A DNA stretch of 64,000 bases from Nostoc sp. ATCC 43529 (GTDB lineage: Bacteria; Cyanobacteriota; Cyanobacteriia; Cyanobacteriales; Nostocaceae). Positions 42,688-53,104 of the stretch are shown here, piece by piece. The stretch's first letter is position 1, and each line of letters opens with the position of its first letter. The stretch spans positions 1 through 64,000 of the forward strand of contig LWTK01000038.1 in NCBI GenBank assembly GCA_003326205.1, in the 5' to 3' direction. The notes under the pieces are model-generated. The model was given only the letters and a program-made list of their open reading frames with translations. It had not been told where the DNA came from and ran no database searches. The translations under genes were made by a program, and so were the position numbers.

Positions 42688-43603
42688 TGTTAGGTTTCAC
42701 TATCTTGGCAATGCCAAAGGCAACAGCAAAGCAAACCGCAGCCCCCACAAGTCCAGCGATGCTAGTGCCAATTGCTCCCAAACCCTCAATTCCATAGTCA
42801 GCTAGGGGAGTCGGTACAATTATCCGCACTTTGTCGGCTAAGTTGATAAAACCTAAGTTTTCAGCAACTTTTTCTAAACCATCAGGCCATGCTGAGGCAA
42901 ACAGTGATAATACTCCTGCAATTAAAAAAATACTAACAATGGGTACTGACCATCCGCGAAATTCGTGCTGTTCTCCTGGTAATAAATCTGGTCGGGCAGT
43001 GGCTAAGTAAGTCAGTACACCACCAGTAATCAGCCCTTCACCAACGCCAATTAGAATATGTACGCCAGTCATGGCTGGTAAAACTATAGCTACAGATGCA
43101 GTTCCAGAGAGGGCTAATTCAATGGCTGCTGCTAGGGCAGCTACTACTACACTAACACCCGCTGCAATGCCCGCTGCTAATGGTAAACGCCCTTTAGAAC
43201 CTCCAAACAGCCGCTGTAAGGTTTGGGTCAAAATCCAGCCTACCCAAACACCAATTACTGCCATGTTCAAAATATTTGCGCCCAATGCTGTAATTCCACC
43301 ATCAGCAAACAGCACGGCTTGAATAATTAAAACTGTGGCGATAGACAGCATTCCTGCCCAAGGGCTGCCTAAAACGATCGCTGCTAAAGTTCCCCCCAAT
43401 AGGTGACCACTAGTACCTCCTGCTACAGGAAAATTAATCATCTGGGCAGCGAAAATAAAGGCAGTGGTTAGCCCTAGCAAGGGAGCGCGACGCACACCAA
43501 AAGCCTCTTGCGATCGGCCTAAGGCTACAAAAAGTGCTGCCACACTCGCTAAACTAGTAGCCCCTGCTACTGGCACGGAAACAAATCCATCAGGAATATG
43601 CAT
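42680..43603 (-). CDS. cbiM: Ni/Co importer substrate-specific subunit, CbiM fused to a PDGLE (CbiN-like) domain
   Basis: 307 aa. The mature start MHIPDGF is the diagnostic metal-binding N-terminus (the amino group and His2 bind the metal). Six hydrophobic segments follow (FAAQMINFPVAGGTSGHLLGG is the conserved loop). After about residue 225 come PDGLEKVAENLGF and LADYGIEG, the CbiN/PDGLE part, here fused. Specificity for nickel or cobalt is not decided by sequence; no cobalamin riboswitch or clear NikR site was found upstream. Confidence 0.92.
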   Translation of the reverse strand: MHIPDGFVSVPVAGATSLASVAALFVALGRSQEAFGVRRAPLLGLTTAFIFAAQMINFPVAGGTSGHLLGGTLAAIVLGSPWAGMLSIATVLIIQAVLFADGGITALGANILNMAVIGVWVGWILTQTLQRLFGGSKGRLPLAAGIAAGVSVVVAALAAAIELALSGTASVAIVLPAMTGVHILIGVGEGLITGGVLTYLATARPDLLPGEQHEFRGWSVPIVSIFLIAGVLSLFASAWPDGLEKVAENLGFINLADKVRIIVPTPLADYGIEGLGAIGTSIAGLVGAAVCFAVAFGIAKIVKPNNA

Positions 43604-44630
43604 AACTTACCCTGTATTTTAGATATTCACTTACTCAAAAGAAGTAATAAAGTAACAGCATATAAGTTAATAACAAACAAAACTTTTCTCCTGTTTGCAA
43701 TGCCCCAACGGGGGATTTTATTGTGTTACTTTTGACAGATTTACAATACAATATATACTCGTTACTATACTGATTTTTTTGTTTTTATTAATTTTTATAA
43801 ATTTTAATTTTAAATATATTACTAAACTGTAATTGATTATTGCAAAAGTCAAAAAATCTCGATAAATCTCTGCGCTCATGACTTTAAGCAAAATTGGAAA
43901 AATAGCTATGACTATATCAAAAATTATTTATCAAGTAATACCAATTCTGTATTATTAAATAATTCGCGGCTTTGAATATTGTGAATTTTCACAAATTAAA
44001 TATAATTACTATATTTAGATTATTAAATAATAAAATGTTTGAGATTTCCCTAATTCAACTTCACCAAGATTTCCAGCGTTAAGGCTTAAAAACTTCAGCC
44101 TCTCAACTACTACGCCATGAACGAAGTGTGTCCCTCAGCCAAGATATGAGTTATTAGCCGTGGTTATACTAAATAAGTTATTTATAAGTTATAAGAATAT
44201 TATATTTGTTGACCAATGATTCTCCGATACTACTTAGAAAAGTTAAATTCGTCAGCAGCTTTAACTCCAAACAATTTACTTGACAACACAAGGTGCTGAG
44301 TCAACACTGGCTTGACTTTTGGCAAAATCTAAAATCCAAAAATTGTTTGACTAAATTAAGTTAATGCTAGACTGTATTTTTACTGGTATTAATATTTTTT
44401 TTAAACAAAATAAAGATTAACACAGCAATACCGGGAAAAATATAAATTTTAGATAAATTTTAGTAAAAATGCTGTCAATAGATGTGCGGAAATTACTAAA
44501 CTTTCAGAGTAGCAACATGTAACAAAAGTAATTACAAAGCGTTAAACAAAAGTACTTGAATCAACAAAGCTAGCAGATGTTCGGTTCTATTAATCACAAC
44601 ATCTACCATCCTTGTTATGCAATTTGAAAT
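43604..44630. other. Long divergent intergenic region (1027 bp)
   Basis: Very AT-rich. A small stem CCCCAACGGGG (about 43704) lies upstream of cbiM. No gene, riboswitch or repeat family recognised. Confidence 0.4.
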
Positions 44631-45875
44631 ATGAAAACAAACTCATCCAACTCACTATTAACAGCTCCAACTGGTGTACTCAAGATTTCAGAATTACCTC
44701 CTAAGGATCTGAATATCAGTAGCGAATCTATCCGTCTTTCCCTAGTAATTCCTACTTATAAAGAGCGCGATAACATCAAACAGATAGTCAGTATATTGAG
44801 TGAGATACTAGATGAATCAATTCCAGGCAAGTATGAGCTAATTGTCGTAGACGATGATAGCCCAGACAGGACTTGGGAAATCGCACAATCCTTGACAACA
44901 GAATATCCACAGTTGCGGGTGATGCGCCGCCAAAACGAACGGGGTCTGTCTTCAGCAGTGATTCGCGGTTGGCAAGCAGCCACAGGAAGCGTGTTGGGAG
45001 TGATTGATGGAGATTTGCAGCATCCACCAGAGGTGCTGATGGAACTGCTGCGTAGTGTTGAGCAGGGAGCAGATTTGGCAGTAGCTAGCCGTCATGTAGA
45101 AGGAGGCGGTGTCAGCAGTTGGAGTGTTGCCAGACGTTTCTTGTCCCGTGGCGCTCAGTTGTTAGGTTTAATTATCTTACCGAGTGTATTGGGAAGAGTT
45201 TCCGACCCCATGAGTGGTTATTTTATGGTGCGCCGGAGTGCGATCGCCAATGCAATACTCAATCCCGTAGGATACAAAATTCTTCTAGAGGTAATCGGCC
45301 GGGGGAAAGTAAACCAAGTTGCCGAAGTTGGCTATGTATTTTCCGAACGCAAAGAGGGTGAAAGTAAAGTTACATGGAAACAATATGTAGACTACCTACG
45401 CCACTTAGTGCGGTTACGGCTTTCCACAGGCAGGGTAGGACGATTCAGCAGAAAAGTTAATTTTCCAGTTGGTCGATTTGTGCGCTTTGGTTTAGTTGGC
45501 CTGAGTGGGGTATTTGTGGATATGGCAGTGCTTTTCTTACTGAGCGATCCCACTACCTTAGCTTTACCATTAACACGTAGCAAAATTATTGCTGGTGAAA
45601 TTGCAATTTTAAATAATTTCTTGTGGAATGACGCTTGGACATTTGCTGATGTTAGCGCCAGACAACAAGAATGGCATCAACGAGCCAAACGCTTTTTTAA
45701 ATTTAATGTCATTTGCCTTGCTGGACTTATATTAAATGTACTGGTATTAAATTTAGTCTTCAATTTGTTAATTCCTAATCGTTATATTGCCAATCTAATT
45801 GCGATCGCAGTTGCTACTATTTGGAATTTCTGGGTAAACTTGAAACTCAGCTGGCGCGTCACGGATGTGAAATAA
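44631..45875 (+). CDS. GT2 glycosyltransferase (DPM1-like) with C-terminal GtrA domain
   Basis: 414 aa. Residues about 35-265 are a dolichol/polyprenyl-phosphate mannosyltransferase-like GT2 domain: LVIPTYKERDNI, VVDDDSPDRTWEIA and DGDLQHPPEVL (acceptor/metal Asp). Residues about 285-410 are a GtrA-type four-helix membrane domain starting FVRFGLVGLSGVFVDMAVLFLL, read piecewise. The combination makes a lipid-linked sugar and helps present it across the membrane. The next gene is a polyprenyl-sugar-using membrane transferase, fitting one pathway. Confidence 0.9.
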   Translation: MKTNSSNSLLTAPTGVLKISELPPKDLNISSESIRLSLVIPTYKERDNIKQIVSILSEILDESIPGKYELIVVDDDSPDRTWEIAQSLTTEYPQLRVMRRQNERGLSSAVIRGWQAATGSVLGVIDGDLQHPPEVLMELLRSVEQGADLAVASRHVEGGGVSSWSVARRFLSRGAQLLGLIILPSVLGRVSDPMSGYFMVRRSAIANAILNPVGYKILLEVIGRGKVNQVAEVGYVFSERKEGESKVTWKQYVDYLRHLVRLRLSTGRVGRFSRKVNFPVGRFVRFGLVGLSGVFVDMAVLFLLSDPTTLALPLTRSKIIAGEIAILNNFLWNDAWTFADVSARQQEWHQRAKRFFKFNVICLAGLILNVLVLNLVFNLLIPNRYIANLIAIAVATIWNFWVNLKLSWRVTDVK

Positions 45876-45977
45876 TTACAACGATGGATTTGAGATTTGA
45901 CATTTTCTTTTTAGATTTTAGAACGAACCTAAATCTAAAACGTCAAATTTACAAACCCATCAGTGTGAGGCCCGGCT

Positions 45978-47813
45978 ATGAAAGTTTTTGGAGAGACATC
46001 CTATTTTTGCAAAAAGATTATCTTGTTGCTGCACATTTGTGTAGCTAAGATTCTACCACCGAGAACTCAAAAATCTGTCCCGCAACAGATGTCTTTGCAC
46101 AAATGGTATGCCCCTATTTTTCCTAGCTGGTTTCATCCTTTGATGTGGTTCATCATCGGTTTTGGTTTGCGTCTAAGTAACTTAACCGCAAAGCCTCCTT
46201 GGACTGATGAATTTTCTACCTTAGTTTTTAGTTTAGGGAATAATTTTTTAGGCATACCCCTAGATAGAGCGATCGCAACTGATATCCTATTACAACCGCT
46301 ACAACCAAACCCAGCTGCTAGTATTGGTGATGTAATTCATAACTTAGTTACACAAGATACCCATCCACCGCTGTATTTTGCCCTAGCTTACCTGTGGATG
46401 AAATTATTTTCCGATGAAGGAGGATTAGTATCGCTATTTGCTGCGCGATCGCTACCAGCTTTCATCGGTGCTATCTGCATACTTTGTGTTTACATATTAG
46501 GTAGAATAGCATTTCGTTCGCCATTAGTAGGAAACTTAGCTGCTGCCATGATGGCAGTATCACCCTACGCAGTTTTTATATCACAAGAAGCACGCCATTA
46601 CACTTTGGCTGCCTTATGGGTAATTGGTTCCCTTACTTGCTTAGTAATTGCCACGCGTCATTTACAAAACCGTACCGCATTACCAATGTGGGTAGCATTT
46701 GCTTGGGTAGAAATTAATGCTTTAGGTTTTGCTACCCATTACTTCTTCAGCCTCACCCTCTGCACCGAAGCTGTAGTTTTGATATTTTTGGCTTGGCATC
46801 AAAAACAAACTAACACAAAGTTTTCTCTGTTTTCTTCTTCCTGGCAGCGCATCTATGCAGTTGCTATTGGTACTTTTGTGGCAAGTTTAATTTGGCTACC
46901 ACTGTTTTTAGAAAATAGAAATCGCGATAATTTAACCGAGTGGATTCGAGGTTCCCGTGAGGGACTAGATTGGATCGCGCCAATTTTTCAAGCATTAGGA
47001 ACATTGATTACAATGATTTCGCTGTTACCAGTTGAATCTGCACAACTATTGGTTGTGATTCCTTCAGGACTGGTGATGCTGATTTTCTTTATTTGGGCAG
47101 TACCAATTTTAGTACGTGGGATGAAAATTCAACTACAACACCCAGAAAACCGGATTATGATTCAGGTGCTAGCTGTAGTTGCTATCAGTGCGATCGCTTT
47201 ATTCTTTATCTTTACGTACTTTTTAGATATTGACCTAACCAGAGGCGCTCGTTATCACTTTGTTTATTTTCCCACACTTATTGTTTTACTAGGCGCCAGT
47301 TTGGCAGTTTGTTGGGATTCCCCCAAACAATTAATGATTAAAAGGATAAGTAAATGGGGGATAAATGGCAAAAAAGCTGTAATCTTAATTTTGTTAATGT
47401 CATTCGTCAGCGCAATTACAGTAATATCCAATCTTGGTTATCAAAAATATTATCGCCCTGACCTTTTTGTACAATTAATTCAACAAATATCTTCAACACC
47501 AATATTAATTGCCACCACTCATAAAACTCATGTACACAGTGGGGAAATGATGGGAATAGCTAGGGAAATTAAGCTTGGAAATTCACCTCAAAATACCCAA
47601 TTTCTCCTTGCCCATCAAGACCAAGACCCGAATAGTTCTAGTATTGCTCTAGAAAATACTTTAAAAACACTACCGCGACCTTTTGACCTGTGGCTAGTAA
47701 ACTTTCATGCCCCCACAGCAGAAGCCGTCAAAACATGTCTTATCTCTAATACTGAATCTTTACCAAACGTAGACGGCTACGAATATCAACTTTACCATTG
47801 CCAAGGGGGATGA
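45978..47813 (+). CDS. ArnT/PMT-like membrane glycosyltransferase
   Basis: 611 aa with about 11-12 hydrophobic segments. KPPWTDEFSTL supplies the acidic pair of the first periplasmic loop and DTHPPLYFALAYLWMKLF the conserved HPP(L/I)YF motif of GT39/GT83 enzymes. It would transfer a sugar from a polyprenyl-phosphate donor, plausibly made by the gene upstream, to an envelope acceptor. An internal ATG at 46089 (MSLHKWYAP) is an alternative start that puts the first transmembrane helix near the N-terminus. Confidence 0.85.
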   Translation: MKVFGETSYFCKKIILLLHICVAKILPPRTQKSVPQQMSLHKWYAPIFPSWFHPLMWFIIGFGLRLSNLTAKPPWTDEFSTLVFSLGNNFLGIPLDRAIATDILLQPLQPNPAASIGDVIHNLVTQDTHPPLYFALAYLWMKLFSDEGGLVSLFAARSLPAFIGAICILCVYILGRIAFRSPLVGNLAAAMMAVSPYAVFISQEARHYTLAALWVIGSLTCLVIATRHLQNRTALPMWVAFAWVEINALGFATHYFFSLTLCTEAVVLIFLAWHQKQTNTKFSLFSSSWQRIYAVAIGTFVASLIWLPLFLENRNRDNLTEWIRGSREGLDWIAPIFQALGTLITMISLLPVESAQLLVVIPSGLVMLIFFIWAVPILVRGMKIQLQHPENRIMIQVLAVVAISAIALFFIFTYFLDIDLTRGARYHFVYFPTLIVLLGASLAVCWDSPKQLMIKRISKWGINGKKAVILILLMSFVSAITVISNLGYQKYYRPDLFVQLIQQISSTPILIATTHKTHVHSGEMMGIAREIKLGNSPQNTQFLLAHQDQDPNSSSIALENTLKTLPRPFDLWLVNFHAPTAEAVKTCLISNTESLPNVDGYEYQLYHCQGG

Positions 47814-47880
47814 GGGGGCAGGGGGGCAGGGGGAGAAATAGCCGATGCCCCATGCCCAATGCCCAATGCCCTATTCCCAA
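47806..47880. repeat. G-rich and ATGCCCA-type repeat block
   Basis: GGGGGCAGGGGGGCAGGGGG followed by tandem CCCATGCCCAATGCCC units between the transferase stop and the nucleotidyltransferase gene. Confidence 0.75.
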
Positions 47881-48002
47881 TACAGATGCATCTTGTGGAA
47901 GTTCCTCAAATATGAATATCCATAGGAGACTAGAGAAAGAAGAAAATAATATATCTGACACGTTTTCAAGCAGCAAAGGCTGTAACTAGTTAAGGAGGAT
48001 TT

Positions 48003-50531
48003 ATGCGTGCAGTACTAATGGCAGGCGGTTCGGGAACGCGGCTTCGTCCGTTAACTTGCGATCTGCCCAAACCGATGGTGCCTATCCTCAATCGACCAAT
48101 TGCTGAACATATTATCAATCTCCTCAGAAGACATCAAATCACAGAAGTTATTGCGACATTGCATTATTTACCTGATGTTTTGCGAGATTATTTTCAAGAT
48201 GGCAGCGATTTTGGCGTCCAAATGACCTACGCTGTGGAAGAAGACCAGCCTCTGGGGACAGCCGGTTGTGTGAAAAACATTGCCGAACTTCTTGATGAAA
48301 CTTTTTTAGTTATTAGCGGCGACAGCATAACAGATTTTGACCTCACAGCAGCGATCGCATTTCATAAACAAAAAAAATCAAAAGCTACTTTGATTTTGAC
48401 CAGGGTTCCTAACCCCATTGAATTTGGGGTGGTGATTACCGATGAAGAACAACGAATTCGGCGATTTTTAGAAAAACCCTCTACTAGTGAAATTTTTTCT
48501 GATACCGTCAACACTGGCACTTACATTCTCGAACCAGAAGTTTTGGAATATCTGCCAGCCAATACTGAATGCGACTTTTCCAAAGACTTATTTCCTTTAC
48601 TTTTAGCAAAAGACCAGCCAATGTATGGTTACATTGCTGAAGGTTACTGGTGCGATGTCGGTCACTTGGATGCCTATCGGGAAGCTCAGTATGATGCATT
48701 AGACCAGAAAGTACAACTAGATTATGCCTACAAAGAAATTTCTCCTCAATTGTGGGTAGGTCAAAATACTTATATCGACCAAACCGCTGTAATTGAAACC
48801 CCAGCAGTGATTGGTGACAATTGCCGCATCGGTGCAAGAGTCCAGATTGAGGCAGGAACGGTAATTGGGGATAATGTGACTATTGGCACTGATGCCAACC
48901 TCAAACGCCCCATCGTCTGGAATGGAGCAATCATTGGTGAAGAAGCACATCTTTCTGCCTGTGTAATTTCCCGTGGCACTCGTGTAGACCGTCGTGCTCA
49001 TGTATTAGAAGCTGCTGTTGTGGGTTCGCTTTCCACGGTGGGAGAAGAAGCTCAAATTAGCCCTGGCGTGCGTGTTTGGCCGAGTAAAAAGATTGAGTCA
49101 GGTGCTGTTTTAAACATAAACTTGATTTGGGGAAATATTGCCCAACGAAATTTATTTGGGCAACGTGGCGTCCAAGGATTAGCTAATATCGATATCACCC
49201 CAGAATTCGCGGTGAAATTGGGAGCTGCTTACGGTTCTACCTTGAAACCTGGTTCTAAGGTAACGGTTTCCCGCGACCAGCGTAATATTTCTCGAATGGT
49301 GACGCGATCGCTCATTGCAGGTTTGATGTCTGTAGGTATTGATATTCAAAACCTTGATGCCACAGCTATCCCCATCGCCCGCACCGTTATACCCATCATG
49401 AAGGTAGCAGGTGGCATCCATGTGCGCGTACACCCCGATCGCCCTGACTACATTTTGATTGAATTCATGGATACTAAGGGCATTAATATCACCAAAGCCC
49501 TAGAAAAGAAAATTGAAGGGGCTTACTTTAAGGAAGATATGCGGCGGGCGCTAATTCATGAAATTGGCGATGTATCTTACCCCAGCCAAGTCATTGACAG
49601 CTACTGCACTGCTTTTGAAAAACTTTTGCACGTTCACACACTCCGCAATAGTCGGGCAAAAGTGGTAATTGATTATGTTTATGCCGTATCTGGGGCAGTT
49701 CTACCCCAAATGTTAGATAAATTTGGCGCTGACGCGGTGGTATTGAATGCCAGTGTCAATAAAACGGCCATGTCGGTAACTGACCGCGAAGGACTGCTGA
49801 CTCAATTAGGTCATGTGGTAGAGGCGCTGAAAGCTAACTTTGGCGTCCAAGTCTCGGCTAATGGCGAACAGCTGATTTTAGTTGATGAATCAGGCTACCC
49901 AATTCGCGGAGAAATGTTAACAGCACTGATGGTAGACATGATTTTAACTGCTAACCCCAGAGGCACAGTAGTAGTCCCAGTTCATGCTTCCAGTGCTATT
50001 GAACAAGTCGCCCGTCGCCATGATGGCAGAGTAATTCGCACCAAAGCCAACCCCACAGCTTTGATGGAAGCTTGTCAGAAAAATCCCAATGTGATGCTAG
50101 GAGGTAGTGGAGAAACTGGTTTTATTTTCCCGCAACTGCATCCGGGATTTGATTCCATGTTCTGCATTGCTAAAATAATCGAGATGTTGACCATACAAGA
50201 GCGATCGCTTGCTACTGCACGGTCAGAACTCCCCCGCGTAATTCACAAAACTTATACAGTACGCTGCCCTTGGACAGCCAAAGGTGCTTTAATGCGTTAC
50301 TTGGTGGAAACTCACCCAGCCCAAAATCTAGAACTCATCGATGGTGTGAAAATTTGCCAACCATACGATGACAGTTGGTTATTAGTTTTACCAGATGCCA
50401 GCGAACCACTGGTACACTTGTATGCAAATAGCAACGATCGCGATTGGGTAGATGAAACCGTAAGAAACTACCGCACCCGTGTCCAGGCTTTTGTGGAAAG
50501 ACAACAAGAATATCAACCAGCAGAAGTGTAA
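48003..50531 (+). CDS. Mannose-1-phosphate guanylyltransferase-like protein with degenerate phosphomutase domain
   Basis: 842 aa, start fixed by AAGGAGG 6 nt upstream. Residues 1-235 are a nucleotidyltransferase ([39 protein letters not shown]). Residues about 260-370 are left-handed beta-helix repeats ([23 protein letters not shown], read piecewise). Residues about 385-835 have the phosphohexomutase fold but lack its chemistry: where TASHNP should be there is RVHPDRPD, the metal loop DGDxDR is replaced by SANGEQLI, and only the C-terminal phosphate-binding region is partly kept. The mutase half is probably regulatory or structural. NTP and sugar specificity are inferred. Confidence 0.88.
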   Translation: MRAVLMAGGSGTRLRPLTCDLPKPMVPILNRPIAEHIINLLRRHQITEVIATLHYLPDVLRDYFQDGSDFGVQMTYAVEEDQPLGTAGCVKNIAELLDETFLVISGDSITDFDLTAAIAFHKQKKSKATLILTRVPNPIEFGVVITDEEQRIRRFLEKPSTSEIFSDTVNTGTYILEPEVLEYLPANTECDFSKDLFPLLLAKDQPMYGYIAEGYWCDVGHLDAYREAQYDALDQKVQLDYAYKEISPQLWVGQNTYIDQTAVIETPAVIGDNCRIGARVQIEAGTVIGDNVTIGTDANLKRPIVWNGAIIGEEAHLSACVISRGTRVDRRAHVLEAAVVGSLSTVGEEAQISPGVRVWPSKKIESGAVLNINLIWGNIAQRNLFGQRGVQGLANIDITPEFAVKLGAAYGSTLKPGSKVTVSRDQRNISRMVTRSLIAGLMSVGIDIQNLDATAIPIARTVIPIMKVAGGIHVRVHPDRPDYILIEFMDTKGINITKALEKKIEGAYFKEDMRRALIHEIGDVSYPSQVIDSYCTAFEKLLHVHTLRNSRAKVVIDYVYAVSGAVLPQMLDKFGADAVVLNASVNKTAMSVTDREGLLTQLGHVVEALKANFGVQVSANGEQLILVDESGYPIRGEMLTALMVDMILTANPRGTVVVPVHASSAIEQVARRHDGRVIRTKANPTALMEACQKNPNVMLGGSGETGFIFPQLHPGFDSMFCIAKIIEMLTIQERSLATARSELPRVIHKTYTVRCPWTAKGALMRYLVETHPAQNLELIDGVKICQPYDDSWLLVLPDASEPLVHLYANSNDRDWVDETVRNYRTRVQAFVERQQEYQPAEV

Positions 50532-50551
50532 TTCGTTGCAATAAAATTTAT

Positions 50552-50602
50552 TGTGGGGTGGGCATCCTGCCCGCCCCGGACGGGCGAGACGCCCATCCCA
50601 CA
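50552..50602. repeat. Palindromic GC-rich repeat
   Basis: TGTGGGGTGGGC pairs with GCCCATCCCACA (one mismatch), with an inner CCCGCCCCGGACGGGCG stem. It lies just after the preceding stop and may serve as a terminator. Confidence 0.75.
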
Positions 50603-50681
50603 AGAGTTTACTAATGTATTATTTTAGCCTTGACACGCTACGTGTATTTCTCCAAATCAAATATAAATCCTATATTACGAA

Positions 50682-50984
50682 TTATTTAGGGCATTCTGGT
50701 AAACTTCTTTCGGCGTAATTGCAATCAAAATAAATTAGAGCTTCCCTAGTAGAATCGAATCCTCTAGTTGTGGTGTATGGACTACTTGTTGGACTTGCTT
50801 CAACTGACCAAATTTTTAAGTAGTAACTGCTATTATCATCGCTAGACCATAATTCATAGCGGTAATCACCTCCCGAACCCTGACTATTTAAATAGTCAGC
50901 TAGTGCTGTATTCGATGCAGATACAAAGGTAAATCCGCTCAAAACAGGAATTACAGCCATTTTTAGTATTTGGATTAATTTCAT
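50682..50984 (-). CDS. Small secreted hypothetical protein
   Basis: 100 aa with a Sec-type signal peptide (residues 1-29, ending NTALA) and a short mature part with two Cys (FDCNYAERSLPECPK). Not recognised. Alone on its strand between two plus-strand genes. Confidence 0.65.
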   Translation of the reverse strand: MKLIQILKMAVIPVLSGFTFVSASNTALADYLNSQGSGGDYRYELWSSDDNSSYYLKIWSVEASPTSSPYTTTRGFDSTREALIYFDCNYAERSLPECPK

Positions 50985-51348
50985 ATATCGGCAAAGAAGT
51001 AACTTGATCTAGCTTCTTTTACCGATGTATTTATTGAAATCAGTAATCATCGAAAATATTCTGTGAAGATATTGTAAGATGCCAATTTAAAACAATCTTT
51101 TGGCGTCAGAGCGAATTTCACTGTATTCCAACTGATCCAATGCTCTTGCACAATGGAGTGGTTACTCTTAAAATAAAACTACGATAAATCGATAGAATTA
51201 CCGTACTTTGTTTTGCAAAAGGAGATGATTGTAAAACTTCCTCCAAAATCAAGCCTAAAATCTCTTTGCTGAAATACTTTACAAAAGTTTACAGCTAATA
51301 AATGAAAAAACTTTTCAATAAGTCTGGTAGTATATCCTTGGGCTTATT
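50985..51348. other. Non-coding region upstream of the iron-stress genes
   Basis: AT-rich; no gene seen. The region up to the flavodoxin start totals about 790 bp and includes the sites listed next. Confidence 0.4.
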
Positions 51349-51367
51349 GATATAGATATTCATTAAG
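51349..51367 (+). promoter_or_regulatory. Candidate Fur box
   Basis: GATATAGATATTCATTAAG matches 14 of 19 positions of the classical Fur consensus GATAATGATAATCATTATC, including the central GATA and CATTA. It is 67 bp upstream of the micro-ORF and 427 bp upstream of flavodoxin, a textbook Fur-repressed gene in cyanobacteria. Confidence 0.45.
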
Positions 51368-51415
51368 CTGGTTATAGATTTCAGCTAGTTGCAAACTTTA
51401 TCAGGAGATAAGACC

Positions 51416-51484
51416 ATGACAAGCGTGACTGCTCAAACACTAAAGTCGATTGCCTGGTGGGCAACTTCTCAGGAAGACTTTTAG
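51416..51484 (+). CDS. Candidate 22-residue micro-ORF
   Basis: ATG at 51416 with AGGAG nine nt upstream, stop TAG at 51482-51484. The peptide starts MTSVTAQTLK and contains AWWATSQEDF. It lies between the Fur-box candidate and the flavodoxin gene, so it would be translated from the same leader. Only spacing and ribosome-binding site support it. Confidence 0.4.
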   Translation: MTSVTAQTLKSIAWWATSQEDF

Positions 51485-51775
51485 TCACTGATGTTGCTCA
51501 TGCTGGGTTCATTGTCTTCTAGGTGAGGAGCAATCAGAGCAATGATTTTCTTTTAATCGCCAAATACGACTTTGTACCACCAATGTATAAGCAGGGATGC
51601 CTGATTTGGCAACCTTGGGATTTGGTGTTGGCGACGTTTAGATTTGAGATTTAGGATTGAGAATTTTTCTCTTAAAGATTTCGATAAATCTAGCTGTCGC
51701 CATCGTGTTTCAAATTGGCATTAGCGATCGCTGCGGAAATTATTGTGTTCGCAAAACTTTATATCAGGTGTCAAC

Positions 51776-52288
51776 ATGTCGAAAAAAATAGGTCTGTTCT
51801 ACGGGACTCAAACTGGTAACACTGAATCTGCTGCCGAACAAATTCGAGATGAGTTTGGTGGTGATGTTGTAACACTACATCCGATATACGAGGCGGATGC
51901 TTCTACTTTTGATGAATACGAATTGCTGATTATTGGCTCTCCTACTTGGGATATTGGTCAACTTCAAAGCGATTGGGAAAGCTTTTTCCCCGATCTTGAT
52001 GAAATCGATTTTAGTGGTAAGTTGGTCGCCTATTTTGGTGATGGAGACCAATTTGGTTATGCAGATAATTTTCAGGATGCCATCGGAATTCTGGAAGAAA
52101 AAATTTCCCAACGAGGTGGGAAAACTGTTGGTTATTGGCCAACAGATGGATATGACTTTAATGAATCTAAAGCTTTGAAAAATGGCAAGTTTGTTGGCTT
52201 GGCGCTTGATAACGGTAGCCAATCTGATTTAACAGATGAACGAATTAAAACTTGGGTCGCTCAGTTAAAAACAGAATTTGGTTTGTAG
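51776..52288 (+). CDS. isiB: Flavodoxin
   Basis: 170 aa from the ATG at 51776 (MSKKIGLFYGTQTGNTE). The FMN phosphate loop is GTQTGNTES, and the flavin-flanking loops are GSPTWDIGQLQSDW and YFGDGDQFGYADNFQDA. Length and motifs are those of long-chain cyanobacterial flavodoxin, which replaces ferredoxin as electron carrier from photosystem I under iron limitation. A half-length IsiA gene lies 1.5 kb downstream on the same strand. Confidence 0.96.
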   Translation: MSKKIGLFYGTQTGNTESAAEQIRDEFGGDVVTLHPIYEADASTFDEYELLIIGSPTWDIGQLQSDWESFFPDLDEIDFSGKLVAYFGDGDQFGYADNFQDAIGILEEKISQRGGKTVGYWPTDGYDFNESKALKNGKFVGLALDNGSQSDLTDERIKTWVAQLKTEFGL

Positions 52289-52351
52289 AAATTAGGGGCG
52301 TACAGCTGTACGCCCTCAGTGAAATTGATAAGTGAGAAATTATAGGAATTT

Positions 52352-53104
52352 ATGTCTGATTCATTTGATGTTTTGTGGTTAAGTGCCAGTTCTGTTTTGC
52401 AGCGTTTCGATCGCCCATTAGTTCAATATTTATCTAGACATCTGAGAATTGCTCACTGGGAATATCAGCAAAGTCAAGATGAAGGCAGTTCCATAGACCA
52501 AGCTGTGGAGTTAGTGTTTGAATTTTTGGAATGCTATGATCGCCCTGTGCATTTAGCAGGACACGGTATGGGTGGTACGGTAGCTTTAAGCTTTGCTCGG
52601 CGGTATCCCCAAAAAGTGCGATCGCTAACTCTACTCGCCGTAGCATCTCAACCCGCCAACACTTGGCACGCTCACTATTACTTTCAACGACAACTTTTTA
52701 GCATCAGCCGCGAACAAATTTTGGCAAGTAGCGCTCGCAGTCTTTTTGGAAATCAACCACCCCAAACTGCTAAAAAGTTAGTAGCTGCCTTAGATAAAGA
52801 TTTAGAACAATCTCCCACACCACACTCTTTATTTAAGTTAGTTTATTTGCCTAAAGGTGGAGTTTCTATGCCAATGATGATATGTGGTTCTAAGACAGAT
52901 CCAATTGTTAACTCACCTGCATTGCATGACTGGACGAATTGGTTAAAACCAGAAGATAAACTTTGGGAATGCTCACAAGGCTATCATTTCTTTCACTACT
53001 TTTATCCCCAAGAAGTTGGCGAACAAATTTTGAGTTTTTGGGAACGCCACGATTTACATTTAGTGGAAGCATCTGCACTGTCTTTTAGCACTGCCAAAAA
53101 CTAG
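52352..53104 (+). CDS. Alpha/beta-hydrolase-fold protein lacking the nucleophile Ser
   Basis: 250 aa. Typical fold motifs surround the nucleophile elbow, but it reads AGHGMGGTVALSFARRYP: Gly72 occupies the position of the catalytic Ser (codon GGT, so not a simple misread of one frame). The acid (GSKTDPIV) and base (GYHFFHYFYP) loops look normal. It therefore probably binds rather than hydrolyses a ligand, unless another residue serves. The gene is 63 bp after flavodoxin and co-directional, likely part of the iron-stress transcript. Confidence 0.8.
   Translation: MSDSFDVLWLSASSVLQRFDRPLVQYLSRHLRIAHWEYQQSQDEGSSIDQAVELVFEFLECYDRPVHLAGHGMGGTVALSFARRYPQKVRSLTLLAVASQPANTWHAHYYFQRQLFSISREQILASSARSLFGNQPPQTAKKLVAALDKDLEQSPTPHSLFKLVYLPKGGVSMPMMICGSKTDPIVNSPALHDWTNWLKPEDKLWECSQGYHFFHYFYPQEVGEQILSFWERHDLHLVEASALSFSTAKN

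Noticed and set aside
43604..43760. Cobalamin riboswitch upstream of cbiM
   Set aside because: The conserved B12-box sequence was not found; only a short CCCC/GGGG stem is present.
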